Assembly: GCF_014145335.1 (NCBI RefSeq)
Contig: NZ_JACIVI010000001.1
Location: forward strand, 806,001 to 870,000
Direction of reading: 5' to 3'
Source: Aquariibacter albus
Lineage (GTDB): Bacteria > Pseudomonadota > Gammaproteobacteria > Burkholderiales > Burkholderiaceae_C
DNA: 64,000 nt
Shown: positions 54,115 to 63,933 of the stretch, piece after piece
Layout of the letters: every line of letters starts with the position of its first letter
Position numbering within the stretch: position 1 is the stretch's first letter
Notes under the pieces: generated by a model
What the model saw: the letters and a program-made list of their open reading frames with translations, nothing else
The model's database searches: none
What the model was told of the DNA's origin: nothing
Translations under genes and position numbers: made by a program

Positions 54115-55278
54115 ATGAAGCGTCCCATCCTCCTCCTCGCCCTGATCGCACTGGCCGGCCTCTCGGCCGGGGCCTGGTGGCTGCAACACGCCCCCTCCGG
54201 GCCGGGAGCGGCTGCCGCCAGCCCGCCGGCGGCAGCCTCTTCCCCGCGCGGCGCCGGGGGCGGACCGGGCGGCGGCGGACCGATCGCGGTCGAGCTGGGC
54301 GAGGTCCGGCGCGAGACCCTGCGCGAGCTCGTGCAGGCCGTCGGCAGCCTGCGCGCGGTCCAGAGCGTGATGCTGCGGCCGGAAGTCGGCGGCCGCATCG
54401 TGCAGCTCGGCTTCCGCGACGGCGAGGCCGTGCGCCGTGGCCAGCTGCTGGTGCAGCTCGACGACAGCCTGCCGCGCGCGCAGCTGGCCCAGGCCGAGGC
54501 CCAGCTGGCCGTGGCCCGCAGCAACCACCAGCGCAATGTCGACCTGGTGGCCCAGGGCTTCGTGACCCGCAGCGTGGCCGACCAGACCGCCGCCACCCTG
54601 GCCGTGGCCGAGGCCCAGCGCGAGCTGGCCCGGGCCGAACTGGCGCGTCTGCGGCTGCTGGCACCCTTCGAGGGCCGGGTCGGCCTGCGCAAGGTCGATG
54701 TCGGTGCCGTGGTGGCGGCCGGCGCCGACCTGGTCATGCTGGAAGACCTGCGTCAGATGGAGGTCGACTTCCGCCTGCCCGAGCGCGAGCTGGCCCGGCT
54801 CAAGCCGGGCCAGGCGCTCAGCCTGCGCCTGGACGCCCAGCCGCAGCAGGCACTTTCGGCCCGCATCCAGGCCCTGGAGGCCCAGGTCGATGCCGAGGGC
54901 CGTGCGCTGGCCGTGCGCGCCCGGCTCGAGGCCGTGCCCCCCGGCCTGCGGCCCGGCATGTTCGCGCGGGTCGAGATCGAGCTGGGCCGCCGCGAGGGCG
55001 CCCTGACGGTGCCCGAGGAGGCCCTGGTGCCGCAGAACGGCCAGCTCTTCCTGGTGCGCGTGCAGGCCGGTGCCGCGGGCCAGCCGGGCCGCAGCGAGCG
55101 GCTGCCCGTCCGCAGCGGCTGGCGCGGCGCAGGTCGGGTCGAGGTGCTCGCGCCCGGCCTGCAGGCCGGTGACCTCATCGTCACCGCCGGCCCCTCCCGG
55201 CTGATGCGGGCCGACGGCCTGGCCGTGCGTCCGGTGCGCCTTGGCACGCCGGCCCGCGCCAGCGGCCCGGGCGCCTGA
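54115..55278 (+). CDS. RND efflux periplasmic adaptor (membrane fusion protein)
   Basis: 387 residues. An N-terminal signal anchor (ILLLALIALAGLSAGAWWL) is followed by a Gly/Ala/Pro-rich linker. The barrel-sandwich lipoyl halves are present (VMLRPEVGGRIVQLGFRDGE; LRLLAPFEGRVGLRKVDVGA), flanking a helical hairpin (QLAQAEAQLAVARSNHQRNV). Beta-barrel and membrane-proximal domains follow (ALTVPEEALVPQNG). It couples the RND pump to an outer-membrane channel. No TolC-type gene follows, so an unlinked one is presumed. 15 bases before the pump gene. Confidence 0.92.
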   Translation: MKRPILLLALIALAGLSAGAWWLQHAPSGPGAAAASPPAAASSPRGAGGGPGGGGPIAVELGEVRRETLRELVQAVGSLRAVQSVMLRPEVGGRIVQLGFRDGEAVRRGQLLVQLDDSLPRAQLAQAEAQLAVARSNHQRNVDLVAQGFVTRSVADQTAATLAVAEAQRELARAELARLRLLAPFEGRVGLRKVDVGAVVAAGADLVMLEDLRQMEVDFRLPERELARLKPGQALSLRLDAQPQQALSARIQALEAQVDAEGRALAVRARLEAVPPGLRPGMFARVEIELGRREGALTVPEEALVPQNGQLFLVRVQAGAAGQPGRSERLPVRSGWRGAGRVEVLAPGLQAGDLIVTAGPSRLMRADGLAVRPVRLGTPARASGPGA

Positions 55279-55293
55279 AGGGCGGGCCCCGCC

Positions 55294-58200
55294 ATGCAGA
55301 TCGCCGAGCTTTCCATCCGCCGGCCGGTCTTCGCGACCGTGCTGTCCCTGCTGCTCCTGCTGGTGGGACTGGTGGCTTTCCGGGGCTTGCAGCTGCGCGA
55401 GTACCCGCGCATCGACGAGCCGGTCGTCACCGTCACCACCCGGCTGCTGGGGGCGGCCTCCGAGGTCATCGAGACCCAGGTCACCAAGCCGCTGGAGGAT
55501 TCGATCGCCGGCATCGACGGCATCGACATCCTCAGCTCGATCTCGCGGGCCGAGGAAAGCCAGATCACGGTGCGCTTCAAGCTGGCCAAGGATCCGGACA
55601 ACGCCGCCTCCGACGTGCGCGACCGGGTGGCCCGGGTGCGTGCCCGGCTGCCCGACGCGGTGGTCGAGCCCGTCATCGCCAAGGTCGAGGCCGACGCCTC
55701 GCCCACGGTCTGGCTGGCCTTCAGCAGCGACAGCCTGAACCCGCTGGAGATCACCGAGCTGCTCACCCGCATCGTCAAGCCGCGCCTGCAGACCGTGCCC
55801 GGCGTGGCCGACGTGCGGCTCAACGGCGACCGGCTCTATGCCATCCGCATCTGGCTCCAGCCCGATGCCCTGGCGGCCCACGGCCTGACGGTGCAGGACG
55901 TCGAGGCAGCGCTGCGCGCGCAGAACCTGGAGCTGCCGGCCGGCCGCATCGAGAGCCAGCAGCGCGAGTTCACCGTCACCGCAAGAACCGACCTCAACAC
56001 CGTCGAGGGCTTCGCGCAGATCGCGCTGCGCCAGGTGCAGGGCCACACCGTGCGCCTGCGCGACGTGGCCCGGCTGGAGGAGGCGGCCGAGAGCGAACGC
56101 TCGGCTGTTCGGCTCAACGGCGTGCCGGCCATCGCCACCGGCATCATCCGCAACGCCACCGCCAACCCGCTGGAGGTGGCGGCCGGCGTGCGCGCGCTGC
56201 TGCCGCAGTTGCAGGCCGAGCTGCCGCCGGGCCTGAAGGTGCAGGTGGCCAATGACAGCACCGAGTTCATCGACCGTGCCGTGCGCTCCGTCTACCAGAC
56301 CCTGGGCGAGGCGGTGCTGCTGGTCGCCCTGGTGGTCTTCGTCTTCCTGCGCTCCTTGCGGGCTTCGCTGATCCCGCTGGTCACCATCCCGGTCAGCCTG
56401 GTCGGGGCCTTTGCGCTGATCGCGCTGGCCGGCTTCACCGTCAACACCCTGACCCTGCTGGCCCTGGTGCTCGCCATCGGTCTGGTGGTCGACGACGCGA
56501 TCGTGGTGATGGAGAACATCCACCGCCACATCGAGGCCGGCCTCAGCCCCTTCCAGGCCGCGATCAAGGGCGGGCGCGAGATCGGCTTCGCCGTCGTCGC
56601 GATGACACTGACCCTGGCCGCCGTCTACGCGCCCCTGGCCTTCACGCCGGGCCGCACCGGGCGGCTGTTCGCCGAGTTCGCGCTGACGCTGGCCGGCGCG
56701 GTCGTCGTCTCGGGCTTCGTCGCGCTGACGCTGAGCCCGATGATGTCGAGCAAGCTGCTCCGCCACGAAGCCCGGCCCGGCCGCTTCGACCGCTTCATGG
56801 AGGGCCTGCTCGGCGGCCTGACCCACGGCTACCGCCGCACGCTGGTCTGGAGCCTGCGCCACCGCGCGCTGGTGCTGGTGGTGATGCTGGTCTCCGCCGC
56901 CACGGCGGCCCTGCTGTTCCGCGGCATGAAGAGCGAGCTCGCGCCCATCGAGGACCGCGGCGCGATCTTCACCAATGTCAGCGCGCCGGACGGCGCGACC
57001 CTGGCCTTCACCCAGCGCTACCTGGAGGCCATCGACGGCATCGTGCGCGAGAGCGGCGACTTCCCCGAGTTCGACCGCATCTTCGTCGTGGCCGGCAACC
57101 CGACGGTCGAGCGCGGCATCGCCGTGCTGCGCACCGTCGACTGGACCGAGCGCACGCGCAAGACCCCGGCCTTGGCCGAGGCGCTGCGGCCCCGCTTCGA
57201 GGCCCTCCCCGGGGTCAGTGCCTTCCCGGTCACGCCGCCCTCGCTGGGCCAGAGCCTGCGCGAGCGGCCGGTCAACGTGGTGCTGGTCAGCTCCGACAGC
57301 TACGAAGGCATGGGCCAGGCCGCCCAGGCCCTGCTGGCCGAGATGGCCAATTTCCCCGGCATCGTCCAGCCCGACACCGACCTGCGGCTGAACAAGCCCG
57401 AGCTGCGTCTGCGGGTGGACCGCGAGCGCGCCGCCGACGCGGGCGTCGCCGTCGATGCGGTCGCGCGCACGCTGGAGACCATGCTCGGCGGCCGCGAGGT
57501 CACCCGCTACAAGCGCGGTGCCGAGCAGTACGACGTGATGGTCCAGACCGAAGCCGGCGATCGCAGCCGGCCGCAGGACATCGACCGCCTCTATGTGCGC
57601 GGCCGCGGCGACACCATGGTGCCGCTCTCGGCCCTGGTGCAGGTGGAGGAGAACGTCGCCCCCCGCGAGCTGAACCACTTCAACCAGCGCCGCTCGGTCA
57701 CGATCACCGCGAATCTCGCACCCGGCACCGCCCTCGGCGAGGCACTGGACTTCATCGAGTCGGCCGCCGCGCGCGCCCTGCCCGAGGGCTACGCCCTGCA
57801 GCTCAACGGCATTTCGCGGGAGTTCCGCACCTCCAGCGGTGCACTCGGCCTCGTCTTCGTGCTGGCCCTGGCCTTCATCTTCCTGGTGCTGGCGGCACAG
57901 TTCGAGAGCTTCGTCGATCCGCTGGTCATCCTGATCTCGGTGCCGCTGTCCATGGTCGGTGCGCTGGCCGCGTTGCAGCTCACCGGCGGCACGCTGAACG
58001 TCTATTCGCAGATCGGACTGATCACCCTGGTCGGCCTGATCACCAAGCACGGCATCCTGATCGTCGAGTTCGCGAACCAGTTGCGCCAGCAGGGCCGCAG
58101 CGTGCAGGACGCGGTGGCCGAGGCCGCCGCCCTGCGCCTGCGCCCCATCCTGATGACGACGGGCGCGATGGTGCTGGGCGCCATCCCCCTGGCCCTGGCC

Positions 58201-58365
58201 AGCGGAGCCGGCGCGGAAAGCCGCCAGCAGATCGGCTGGGTCATCGTCGGCGGCATGTCCCTGGGCACGCTGCTGACGATCTTCGTCGTCCCCACCGTCT
58301 ACACCCTGCTGGCCCGGCGCAGCACGCCGGGGCCGCGCACCGAGCCCGGACCGGCACCCGCCTGA
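55294..58365 (+). CDS. RND multidrug efflux permease (HAE1/AcrB-MexF family)
   Basis: 1023 residues, normal for the family, with 12 membrane helices and two large periplasmic loops. TM1 starts RRPVFATVLSLLLLLVG. The proton-relay Asp pair in TM4 is in AIGLVVDDAIVVMENIHRH. FxGxxG-like and C-terminal ATFFTP-equivalent segments (TTGAMVLGAIPLALASGAG; FVVPTVYTLLA) are seen. The substrate cannot be inferred; the sequence style (LREYPRIDEPVVTVTTRLLGA, in parts) resembles MdtB/VexF-like single-pump systems. It ends 25 bases from the convergent moeA, with a small hairpin (58371-58387) between. Confidence 0.93.
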   Translation: MQIAELSIRRPVFATVLSLLLLLVGLVAFRGLQLREYPRIDEPVVTVTTRLLGAASEVIETQVTKPLEDSIAGIDGIDILSSISRAEESQITVRFKLAKDPDNAASDVRDRVARVRARLPDAVVEPVIAKVEADASPTVWLAFSSDSLNPLEITELLTRIVKPRLQTVPGVADVRLNGDRLYAIRIWLQPDALAAHGLTVQDVEAALRAQNLELPAGRIESQQREFTVTARTDLNTVEGFAQIALRQVQGHTVRLRDVARLEEAAESERSAVRLNGVPAIATGIIRNATANPLEVAAGVRALLPQLQAELPPGLKVQVANDSTEFIDRAVRSVYQTLGEAVLLVALVVFVFLRSLRASLIPLVTIPVSLVGAFALIALAGFTVNTLTLLALVLAIGLVVDDAIVVMENIHRHIEAGLSPFQAAIKGGREIGFAVVAMTLTLAAVYAPLAFTPGRTGRLFAEFALTLAGAVVVSGFVALTLSPMMSSKLLRHEARPGRFDRFMEGLLGGLTHGYRRTLVWSLRHRALVLVVMLVSAATAALLFRGMKSELAPIEDRGAIFTNVSAPDGATLAFTQRYLEAIDGIVRESGDFPEFDRIFVVAGNPTVERGIAVLRTVDWTERTRKTPALAEALRPRFEALPGVSAFPVTPPSLGQSLRERPVNVVLVSSDSYEGMGQAAQALLAEMANFPGIVQPDTDLRLNKPELRLRVDRERAADAGVAVDAVARTLETMLGGREVTRYKRGAEQYDVMVQTEAGDRSRPQDIDRLYVRGRGDTMVPLSALVQVEENVAPRELNHFNQRRSVTITANLAPGTALGEALDFIESAAARALPEGYALQLNGISREFRTSSGALGLVFVLALAFIFLVLAAQFESFVDPLVILISVPLSMVGALAALQLTGGTLNVYSQIGLITLVGLITKHGILIVEFANQLRQQGRSVQDAVAEAAALRLRPILMTTGAMVLGAIPLALASGAGAESRQQIGWVIVGGMSLGTLLTIFVVPTVYTLLARRSTPGPRTEPGPAPA

Positions 58366-58390
58366 GCGTCGCCGCCCGCTAGGCGGCCGC

Positions 58391-59728
58391 TCAGATCAGG
58401 GCGTGGAAGGGCAGCACCTCGACCCAGTCACCGGGCTGCACCGTGCCCTGTTCGTGGCCGAGCACGGCCAGGCCCTGGGCTTCGGACATCGAGCGCAGGA
58501 TGCCCGAGCCCTGGGCGCCGGTCAGCCGCATGTCCCACACGCCGTCGGCGGCCTGTTGCAGGCTCACGCGCTGGTACTCGGTGCGGCCGGGCTTCTTGCG
58601 CAGCGTCTCCAGGCTGCGCACGCGCAGCGTGGGCAGGGGCTGCGGGCGGGCGCCGGCCATGCGCAGCAGCGCGTCGCGCACGAAGGCGTAGAAGGTGACC
58701 ATGACGGCCACCGGATTGCCGGGCAGGCCGAAGAGCACGGCACCCGGGCCCTGCGGGCCGGCGCCGATGCGGCCGAAGGCCATCGGCCGGCCGGGGCGCA
58801 TGGCGATGCGCCAGAAGGCCACTTCGCCGAGCCGGGCCATGACCTGCTTGGTGTGGTCGGCCTCGCCGACGCTGACCCCGCCGGAGGTGATCACCGCATC
58901 GGCACTGGCCGCGGCGCTGCGGAAGGCGGCTTCCAGCGCAGCGGGTTCGTCGCGCACGACGCCGAGATCGAGCAGTTCCACGCCCAGGCGGCTGAGCATG
59001 CCGTGCAGGGTGTAGCGGTTGCTGTCGTAGACGCAGCCGGCCTCAAGCGGCTCGCCGATCGAGCGCAGCTCGTCGCCGGTCGAGAAGAAGGCCACCCGCA
59101 GGCGGCGGCGCACCGGCAGCTCGGCCAGGCCGAGCGAGGCCGCCAGGCCGAGGTCCGAGGGGCTGAGCAGGCGGCCGGCGCGCATCGCGGCCTCGCCGCA
59201 GGCCAGGTCCTCGCCGCGCAGGCGGCGGTTGTCGCCGGGGCGGACGACGCCGGCCGGCACGCTGACCTGCTCGCCCTCGAGGCGGCAGAACTCCTGCGGC
59301 ACGACGGTGTCCAGGCCGGCGGGCATGACCGCGCCGGTGGTGATCTTCACGCAGGCCCCGGGCGGCACGTCCGCGCCCTGGAAGGCCGCGCCGGCCAGGC
59401 CCTTGCCGACGACGCGCAGCCGGGTCTCGCCTGCGGCCGCCAGCTCGGCCCCGCGCAGGGCGTAGCCGTCCATGGCCGAGTTGTCATGGGCCGGCACGTC
59501 GATGCGGCTGATCTGGTCCTCGGCCAGGACCCGGCCCAGGCAGGCGCGCAGGGCCAGGCGTTCGATGGCGCCGCCTTCGGCCAGGGTCGGCACGAAGCGG
59601 GCGATGAAGTCCTGTGCGGCGGCCACCGGCAGGGCCGAGGGGTCGTAGCCGTTCACGCAGGAGGCGATGGCGGCCAGGGCCGGCGGCAGCGGCGGGCGGT
59701 CTTCGAGATCGGGGGGCAGGGCGCTCAT
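58391..59728 (-). CDS. moeA: Molybdopterin molybdotransferase MoeA
   Basis: 445 residues. It inserts molybdate into adenylylated molybdopterin. The N-terminal PAHDNSAMDGYALRG motif, the MogA-like GGVSVGEADHTK with catalytic acid, FGLPGNPVAVMVTF and a C-terminal beta-barrel domain are present. It lies 43 bases after the GNAT gene in a moaA-mobA-GNAT-moeA group on the minus strand. Confidence 0.95.
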   Translation of the reverse strand: MSALPPDLEDRPPLPPALAAIASCVNGYDPSALPVAAAQDFIARFVPTLAEGGAIERLALRACLGRVLAEDQISRIDVPAHDNSAMDGYALRGAELAAAGETRLRVVGKGLAGAAFQGADVPPGACVKITTGAVMPAGLDTVVPQEFCRLEGEQVSVPAGVVRPGDNRRLRGEDLACGEAAMRAGRLLSPSDLGLAASLGLAELPVRRRLRVAFFSTGDELRSIGEPLEAGCVYDSNRYTLHGMLSRLGVELLDLGVVRDEPAALEAAFRSAAASADAVITSGGVSVGEADHTKQVMARLGEVAFWRIAMRPGRPMAFGRIGAGPQGPGAVLFGLPGNPVAVMVTFYAFVRDALLRMAGARPQPLPTLRVRSLETLRKKPGRTEYQRVSLQQAADGVWDMRLTGAQGSGILRSMSEAQGLAVLGHEQGTVQPGDWVEVLPFHALI

Positions 59729-59771
59729 GGGCGGGATCCAGTCAGGCCGGGGCGGGGCGCCCGGCCGGGGT

Positions 59772-60359
59772 TCAGAGCATCAGCAGCATCTGCACCTTGT
59801 CGACGTACTGCACGCCGCCGGGCTTGGCCAGGCGCAGCGCGCGCGGCAGCAGGCCGTAGCGGCGGAAGCCGGCGCGTTCGTAGAGGCGCAGCACGCGTTC
59901 GCTGTGCGCGCTGACGGAGATGGTCAGCATTTCCAGGGCGGGCGCGCGGCGGGCTTCGTCGAGCACCCGCTCGACCAGCTGCCGGCCCAGGCCGAGGCCG
60001 GTGTGGCCCGGCAGCACGATCAGTCCGATCACGGTGGCGGTGTGGCGCAGCTTGCCGCGGGTCTCGCGTTCCAGGCCGACCGAGCCGACCAGCTGCTCGC
60101 CGCCCGCCGGGCCGCTGACGAAGGCGCCGAACAGGGCGGTGCCCCCCAGGGGATCGCAGAGGCCGAGGCGGCCGAGGTAGCTTTCCGGGTCGCGGCGCGA
60201 CTCGCTTTCCGCGTCGGCGGTGAAGGCGTCGGGATGCAGGCGCAGGGCCTGGTCGCGCAGGGTCTTGTAGGCCGCGAGATCCGCCGGGCCGAGCCGGCGC
60301 ACGCTGCAGCGCGGCAGGGCGCCGGGGGCTTGCGAGGGGGCCAGGGTCTCGTGTCGCAT
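59772..60359 (-). CDS. GNAT family N-acetyltransferase
   Basis: 195 residues. Motif A for acetyl-CoA binding is VIGLIVLPGHTGLGLGRQLVE (in parts), and the C-terminal RVLRLYERAGFRRYGLLPRAL follows. The N-terminal RRLGPADLAAYKTLRDQAL is typical of small-molecule or protein acetyltransferases. The substrate is unknown. Its ATG overlaps the mobA stop by one base (TGATG), so it is part of the molybdenum cofactor unit by position; no function in that pathway is established to my knowledge. Confidence 0.88.
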   Translation of the reverse strand: MRHETLAPSQAPGALPRCSVRRLGPADLAAYKTLRDQALRLHPDAFTADAESESRRDPESYLGRLGLCDPLGGTALFGAFVSGPAGGEQLVGSVGLERETRGKLRHTATVIGLIVLPGHTGLGLGRQLVERVLDEARRAPALEMLTISVSAHSERVLRLYERAGFRRYGLLPRALRLAKPGGVQYVDKVQMLLML

Positions 60360-61012
60360 CAGCGCATGCCTCCGTCGGCCGTCGCGGAAGGTCGGCCTTG
60401 GGCCGCCTGCAGCTCCGCGAGGGTGTTCAGGTTGTCGAAGGCCGAAGCCTCCGGAAAGTCGACCAGGACCGCGCCTTCAGCCTCGGTCCAGCGGTCGATC
60501 TTGCGGCCGCCCGCCTGCAGGAAGCGCAGCAGGCTTTCCATGCGGTCGGCGCGGACCAGGCAGAAGGCTGGCTGGCTGCGCCAGACGCCGTCGGCATCCT
60601 GCGCGCGGGGCAGGGCGATCGGCGCACCGGCTGCCTGCGCCGCCGCGCCCAGCCGCTCGGCCAGGTCCTCGGGGAAGTTCGGCGTGTCGCAGGGCACGGC
60701 CAGCAGCCAGTCGGTCTCGCAGCGCTCCAGGCCCGCCAGGAAACCAGCGAGCGGGCCGGGGAACTCGCCGGCCCCCGGGATCACCGGATCGGGCCAGACC
60801 GGCACCCCGAAGCTCTCGTAGGCCGAGAGGTTGCGGTTGGCATTGACCATCAGCTCGCCGACCTGGGGCGTCAGCCGCATCAGCGCCTGCAGGGCCAGCG
60901 GCAGGCCGCGCCAGCTCTGCAAGCCCTTGTCGACCCCGCCCATGCGGCTGCCGCGTCCGCCGGCCAGGACCAGTCCGGTCAGTGCTTCGCGCGGCAGGGG
61001 GGGCAGGGTCAT
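60359..61012 (-). CDS. mobA: Molybdenum cofactor guanylyltransferase
   Basis: 217 residues. It adds GMP to Mo-molybdopterin for bis-MGD enzymes such as nitrate or formate oxidoreductases. The signature [16 protein letters not shown] (about 16-31) and VPCDTPNFP with the metal-binding Asp are intact. Six bases separate it from moaA. Presence of mobA implies DMSO-reductase-family enzymes elsewhere in the genome. Confidence 0.94.
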   Translation of the reverse strand: MTLPPLPREALTGLVLAGGRGSRMGGVDKGLQSWRGLPLALQALMRLTPQVGELMVNANRNLSAYESFGVPVWPDPVIPGAGEFPGPLAGFLAGLERCETDWLLAVPCDTPNFPEDLAERLGAAAQAAGAPIALPRAQDADGVWRSQPAFCLVRADRMESLLRFLQAGGRKIDRWTEAEGAVLVDFPEASAFDNLNTLAELQAAQGRPSATADGGMR

Positions 61013-61018
61013 GCGGGC

Positions 61019-62134
61019 TCAGCCTCCGATGTAGCTCATCTCGACGCGGCGCGGGCCGTCGGTCGGCACGATGCCGCCCTCGCTGCGCCGCTCGGAATAG
61101 CGGTCGTCACGGGCCTGCCAGACGGCGCCGATGGCGCTGGCCAGCTCGGCGTCGCTCGCCCCCTGGCGCAGCAGGCCGCGCAGGTCGTGGCCCTGGCTGG
61201 CGAAGAGGCAGAGGTAGAGCTGGCCTTCGGTCGACAGGCGGGCGCGGTTGCAGTCGCCGCAGAAGGCCTGGGTGACGCTGGAGATGAAGCCGATCTCGCC
61301 CGCACCATCGGCATGGGCCCAGCGCTCGGCGGTCTCGCCGGGCTGACTGGCTCCGAGCGGCTGCAGCGGGAACTCGGCGGCGATCCGTGCACGCACCTCG
61401 GCCGAGGGCAGCACCTCGTCCATCTTCCAGCCGTTGGTCGCGCCGACGTCCATGTACTCGATGAAGCGCAGCGAGACGCCCGTGCCGCGGAAGTGCCGCA
61501 CCATCGGCAGGATCTCCTGCTCGTTGGTACCGCGCTTGACGACCATGTTGACCTTGATCGGCGCCAGGCCCGCCGCGCGGGCGGCCTCGATGCCGGCCAG
61601 CACGTCGGCGACCGGGAAGTCCACGTCGTTCATGCGGCGGAAGGTCGCGTCGTCCAGGCCGTCCAGGCTGACGGTGACGCGCTGCAGGCCGGCGTCCTTC
61701 AGGGCCTGGGCCTTGCGGGCCAGCAGCGAGGCATTGGTCGTCAGCGTCAGGTCGGGCGCTTCGCCGTCGACGGTACGCAGCGCGGCCAACTGGGCGATCA
61801 GCGTCTCGAGCCCCTTGCGCAGCAGCGGTTCGCCGCCGGTCAGGCGGATCTTGCGCACCCCATGGGCCAGGAAGATCCGCGCCAGCCGGGTGATCTCCTC
61901 GAAGCTCAGCAGCTCGCGCTGCGGCAGGAAGGCGTGGTGCTTGTCGAAGACTTCCTTCGGCATGCAGTAGCTGCAGCGGAAGTTGCAGCGGTCGGTCACC
62001 GAGATCCGCAGGTCGCGCAGCGGCCGGCCGAGCCGGTCGCCCAGCAGGCCGGTGGCGGGCACCGGCACATCGGGCAGGCGCAGCGTGGGGCGCGTCTGCC
62101 GCCAGTCGACCAGGGGAATGCTTCGTTCAGCCAT
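61019..62134 (-). CDS. moaA: GTP 3',8-cyclase MoaA
   Basis: 371 residues. Radical SAM cluster C50-x3-C54-x2-C57 ([10 protein letters not shown]), GGEPLLRKG for SAM binding, the C-terminal second cluster [21 protein letters not shown] (in parts) and the essential terminal Gly-Gly. It makes the first pterin intermediate of molybdenum cofactor. The start [11 protein letters not shown] was chosen over an upstream in-frame ATG because it matches family starts. It is 55 bases after murI. Confidence 0.96.
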   Translation of the reverse strand: MAERSIPLVDWRQTRPTLRLPDVPVPATGLLGDRLGRPLRDLRISVTDRCNFRCSYCMPKEVFDKHHAFLPQRELLSFEEITRLARIFLAHGVRKIRLTGGEPLLRKGLETLIAQLAALRTVDGEAPDLTLTTNASLLARKAQALKDAGLQRVTVSLDGLDDATFRRMNDVDFPVADVLAGIEAARAAGLAPIKVNMVVKRGTNEQEILPMVRHFRGTGVSLRFIEYMDVGATNGWKMDEVLPSAEVRARIAAEFPLQPLGASQPGETAERWAHADGAGEIGFISSVTQAFCGDCNRARLSTEGQLYLCLFASQGHDLRGLLRQGASDAELASAIGAVWQARDDRYSERRSEGGIVPTDGPRRVEMSYIGG

Positions 62135-62189
62135 TTCAGGGGATTGTGCCGTGCGCTCCGGCGACTTTCCCGCATGTCCCCCCAAAGGC

Positions 62190-63023
62190 TCACCGGGGCA
62201 GGCGCCTCACCGGCAAGGCGGGCAAACCCAGGCCTCGGGCAACAAAGCGGGCCAGGGTGTCGGGCACTCCGCTGGTCCACAGCGCGAGCCCGCCCGACGC
62301 ACCTGCATCGGCCGGTGGCCGTGCACCGATCCGCCGGCTGGCCTGGCGGGCCACGGCCTCGGCTGTGTCGATCAAGCGCACGCCGGGTCCCAGGGCCTCG
62401 GCGATCGGGCCGGCCGCGAAGGGGTAGTGCGTGCAACCCAGCACCACGGTGTCGACGCCGTGTGCCCGCAGCGCGGCCGCGTGGGGCGCCACCGCGGCGC
62501 GCACGGCCGGGCTGTCGGGTTCGCCCGCCTCGATGGCTGCGGCCAGGCCCGGACAGGCCTGCAGGTGGATGCGGGTGCCTGCGGGCGCGCCGGCCAGCAG
62601 CTCGTCGAGGAGGCGCCGGAACTTCGGGCTGCCCAGCGTGGCCTGGGTGGCCATCACGCCGATCCGGCCGCCGGGGCTCGCGGCCAGGGCCGGCTTCAGG
62701 CCCGGCTCGACCCCGACGATGCCCAGATCGGGATGGCGTGCGCGCAGCGCGGCCGCGGCCACCGCCGTGGCGGTGTTGCAGGCAATCACCAGCAGCTCGG
62801 CGCCCTCGGCCAGCAGGTGCTCGGTCAGGACTTCCGAGCGGGCCAGCACATGGCCCGCGTCCCGCTCCCCATAGGGGGCGTGGCCCGAGTCGGCCGCATA
62901 GATCAGGTCGGCGTCGGGCCGCGCCGCACGGAGCGCGCGCAGCACCGAGACGCCACCCAGGCCGGAATCGAAGACGCCGATGCGCGGAGGCTTCGGCGGA
63001 AGGGACAGGTCAGGGCATTCCAT
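62190..63023 (-). CDS. murI: Glutamate racemase
   Basis: 277 residues. It supplies D-glutamate for peptidoglycan. The two catalytic Cys are in [10 protein letters not shown] and VLGCTHYPF, with [12 protein letters not shown] at the N terminus and the Asp in ADSGHAPYG. It is divergent from etfB and read in the same direction as moaA. Confidence 0.95.
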   Translation of the reverse strand: MECPDLSLPPKPPRIGVFDSGLGGVSVLRALRAARPDADLIYAADSGHAPYGERDAGHVLARSEVLTEHLLAEGAELLVIACNTATAVAAAALRARHPDLGIVGVEPGLKPALAASPGGRIGVMATQATLGSPKFRRLLDELLAGAPAGTRIHLQACPGLAAAIEAGEPDSPAVRAAVAPHAAALRAHGVDTVVLGCTHYPFAAGPIAEALGPGVRLIDTAEAVARQASRRIGARPPADAGASGGLALWTSGVPDTLARFVARGLGLPALPVRRLPR

Positions 63024-63041
63024 GGTTTTGCGGGGGGGAGT

Positions 63042-63073
63042 CTAGCCACGGTCCCCCGGGTGTCGGCTAGAAT
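63042..63073 (+). promoter_or_regulatory. Distal etfB promoter -10 inside an inverted repeat
   Basis: CTAGCC (63042-63047) and GGCTAG (63065-63070) form a 6-bp inverted repeat 17 bases apart. The right arm overlaps a TAGAAT hexamer (63068-63073). The left arm is 19 bases from the murI start. The layout could be an operator shared by etfB and murI. Confidence 0.4.
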
Positions 63074-63136
63074 CGAACGATCGTGCTTTTTTAGGCGTTG
63101 ATCCGGGCTCATGCCGGACGCGCATGACCCGCTTCC

Positions 63137-63142
63137 TAGAAT
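63137..63142 (+). promoter_or_regulatory. Proximal etfB -10 element (TAGAAT)
   Basis: TTCCTAGAATGCGG ends 34 bases before the etfB ATG, giving a leader of about 28 bases that contains CTCTGGAG as ribosome site. No clear -35. Confidence 0.55.
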
Positions 63143-63176
63143 GCGGCCCGTCCCTTTTCCCTCTGGAGTTCGTTCG

Positions 63177-63932
63177 ATGAAGGTTCTGGTCCCCGTCAAG
63201 CGGGTGGTCGACTACAACGTCAAGGTCCGTGCCAAGAGCGATGGCAGCGGCGTGGACATTGCCAATGTGAAGATGAGCATGAACCCCTTCGACGAGATTG
63301 CCGTCGAGGAGGCCGTGCGGCTCAAGGAGAAGGGTGCGGTCACCGAGGTGGTGGCGGTCTCCTGCGGCGTCGCCGCCTGCCAGGAGACCCTGCGCACGGC
63401 CATGGCCATCGGCGCGGACCGCGCCATCCTGGTCGAGACCCCGGCCGAGCTGGAGCTGCAGCCCCTGGCCGTGGCCAAGCTGCTCAAGGCCCTGGTCGAC
63501 AAGGAAGGCGCGCAGCTCGTCGTGCTGGGCAAGCAGGCCATCGACGACGACTGCAACCAGACCGGCCAGATGCTCGCTGCGCTGCTGGACTGGCCGCAGG
63601 CCACCTTCGCCAGCAAGGTCGAGCTCAGCGCCGACACCGCCACCGTCACCCGCGAGGTGGACGGCGGCCTGGAGACCCTGGCGCTGGCCCTGCCGGCCGT
63701 CATCACCACCGACCTGCGCCTCAACGAGCCGCGCTACGTCACCCTGCCCAACATCATGAAGGCCAAGAAGAAGCCGCTGGAGACGCTGAACCCGGCGGCC
63801 CTGGGCGTCGACGCGGCCCCGCGCGTCAAGACCCTCACCGTGCAGGAGCCGCCCAAGCGCGCGGCGGGCATCAAGGTGGCCGACGTGGCCGCCCTGGTCG
63901 ACAAGCTCAAGAACGAAGCCAAGGTGATCTGA
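63177..63932 (+). CDS. etfB: Electron transfer flavoprotein subunit beta
   Basis: 251 residues. With EtfA it carries electrons from acyl-CoA and other dehydrogenases to ETF:quinone oxidoreductase. Visible are [20 protein letters not shown] (in parts), [16 protein letters not shown], the AMP-binding [20 protein letters not shown] (in parts) and the recognition-loop region [27 protein letters not shown] upstream supports the ATG at 63177. The stop overlaps nothing; etfA starts 1 base later. Confidence 0.97.
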   Translation: MKVLVPVKRVVDYNVKVRAKSDGSGVDIANVKMSMNPFDEIAVEEAVRLKEKGAVTEVVAVSCGVAACQETLRTAMAIGADRAILVETPAELELQPLAVAKLLKALVDKEGAQLVVLGKQAIDDDCNQTGQMLAALLDWPQATFASKVELSADTATVTREVDGGLETLALALPAVITTDLRLNEPRYVTLPNIMKAKKKPLETLNPAALGVDAAPRVKTLTVQEPPKRAAGIKVADVAALVDKLKNEAKVI

Positions 63933-63933
63933 G

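Noticed and set aside
53896-58050. A very long open frame on the minus strand opposite the RND efflux genes
   Set aside because: It lies antisense to two clearly coding genes, its product is low-complexity (Gly, Gln, His, Asp, Arg), and long antisense frames are expected at this GC content with strong third-position bias.
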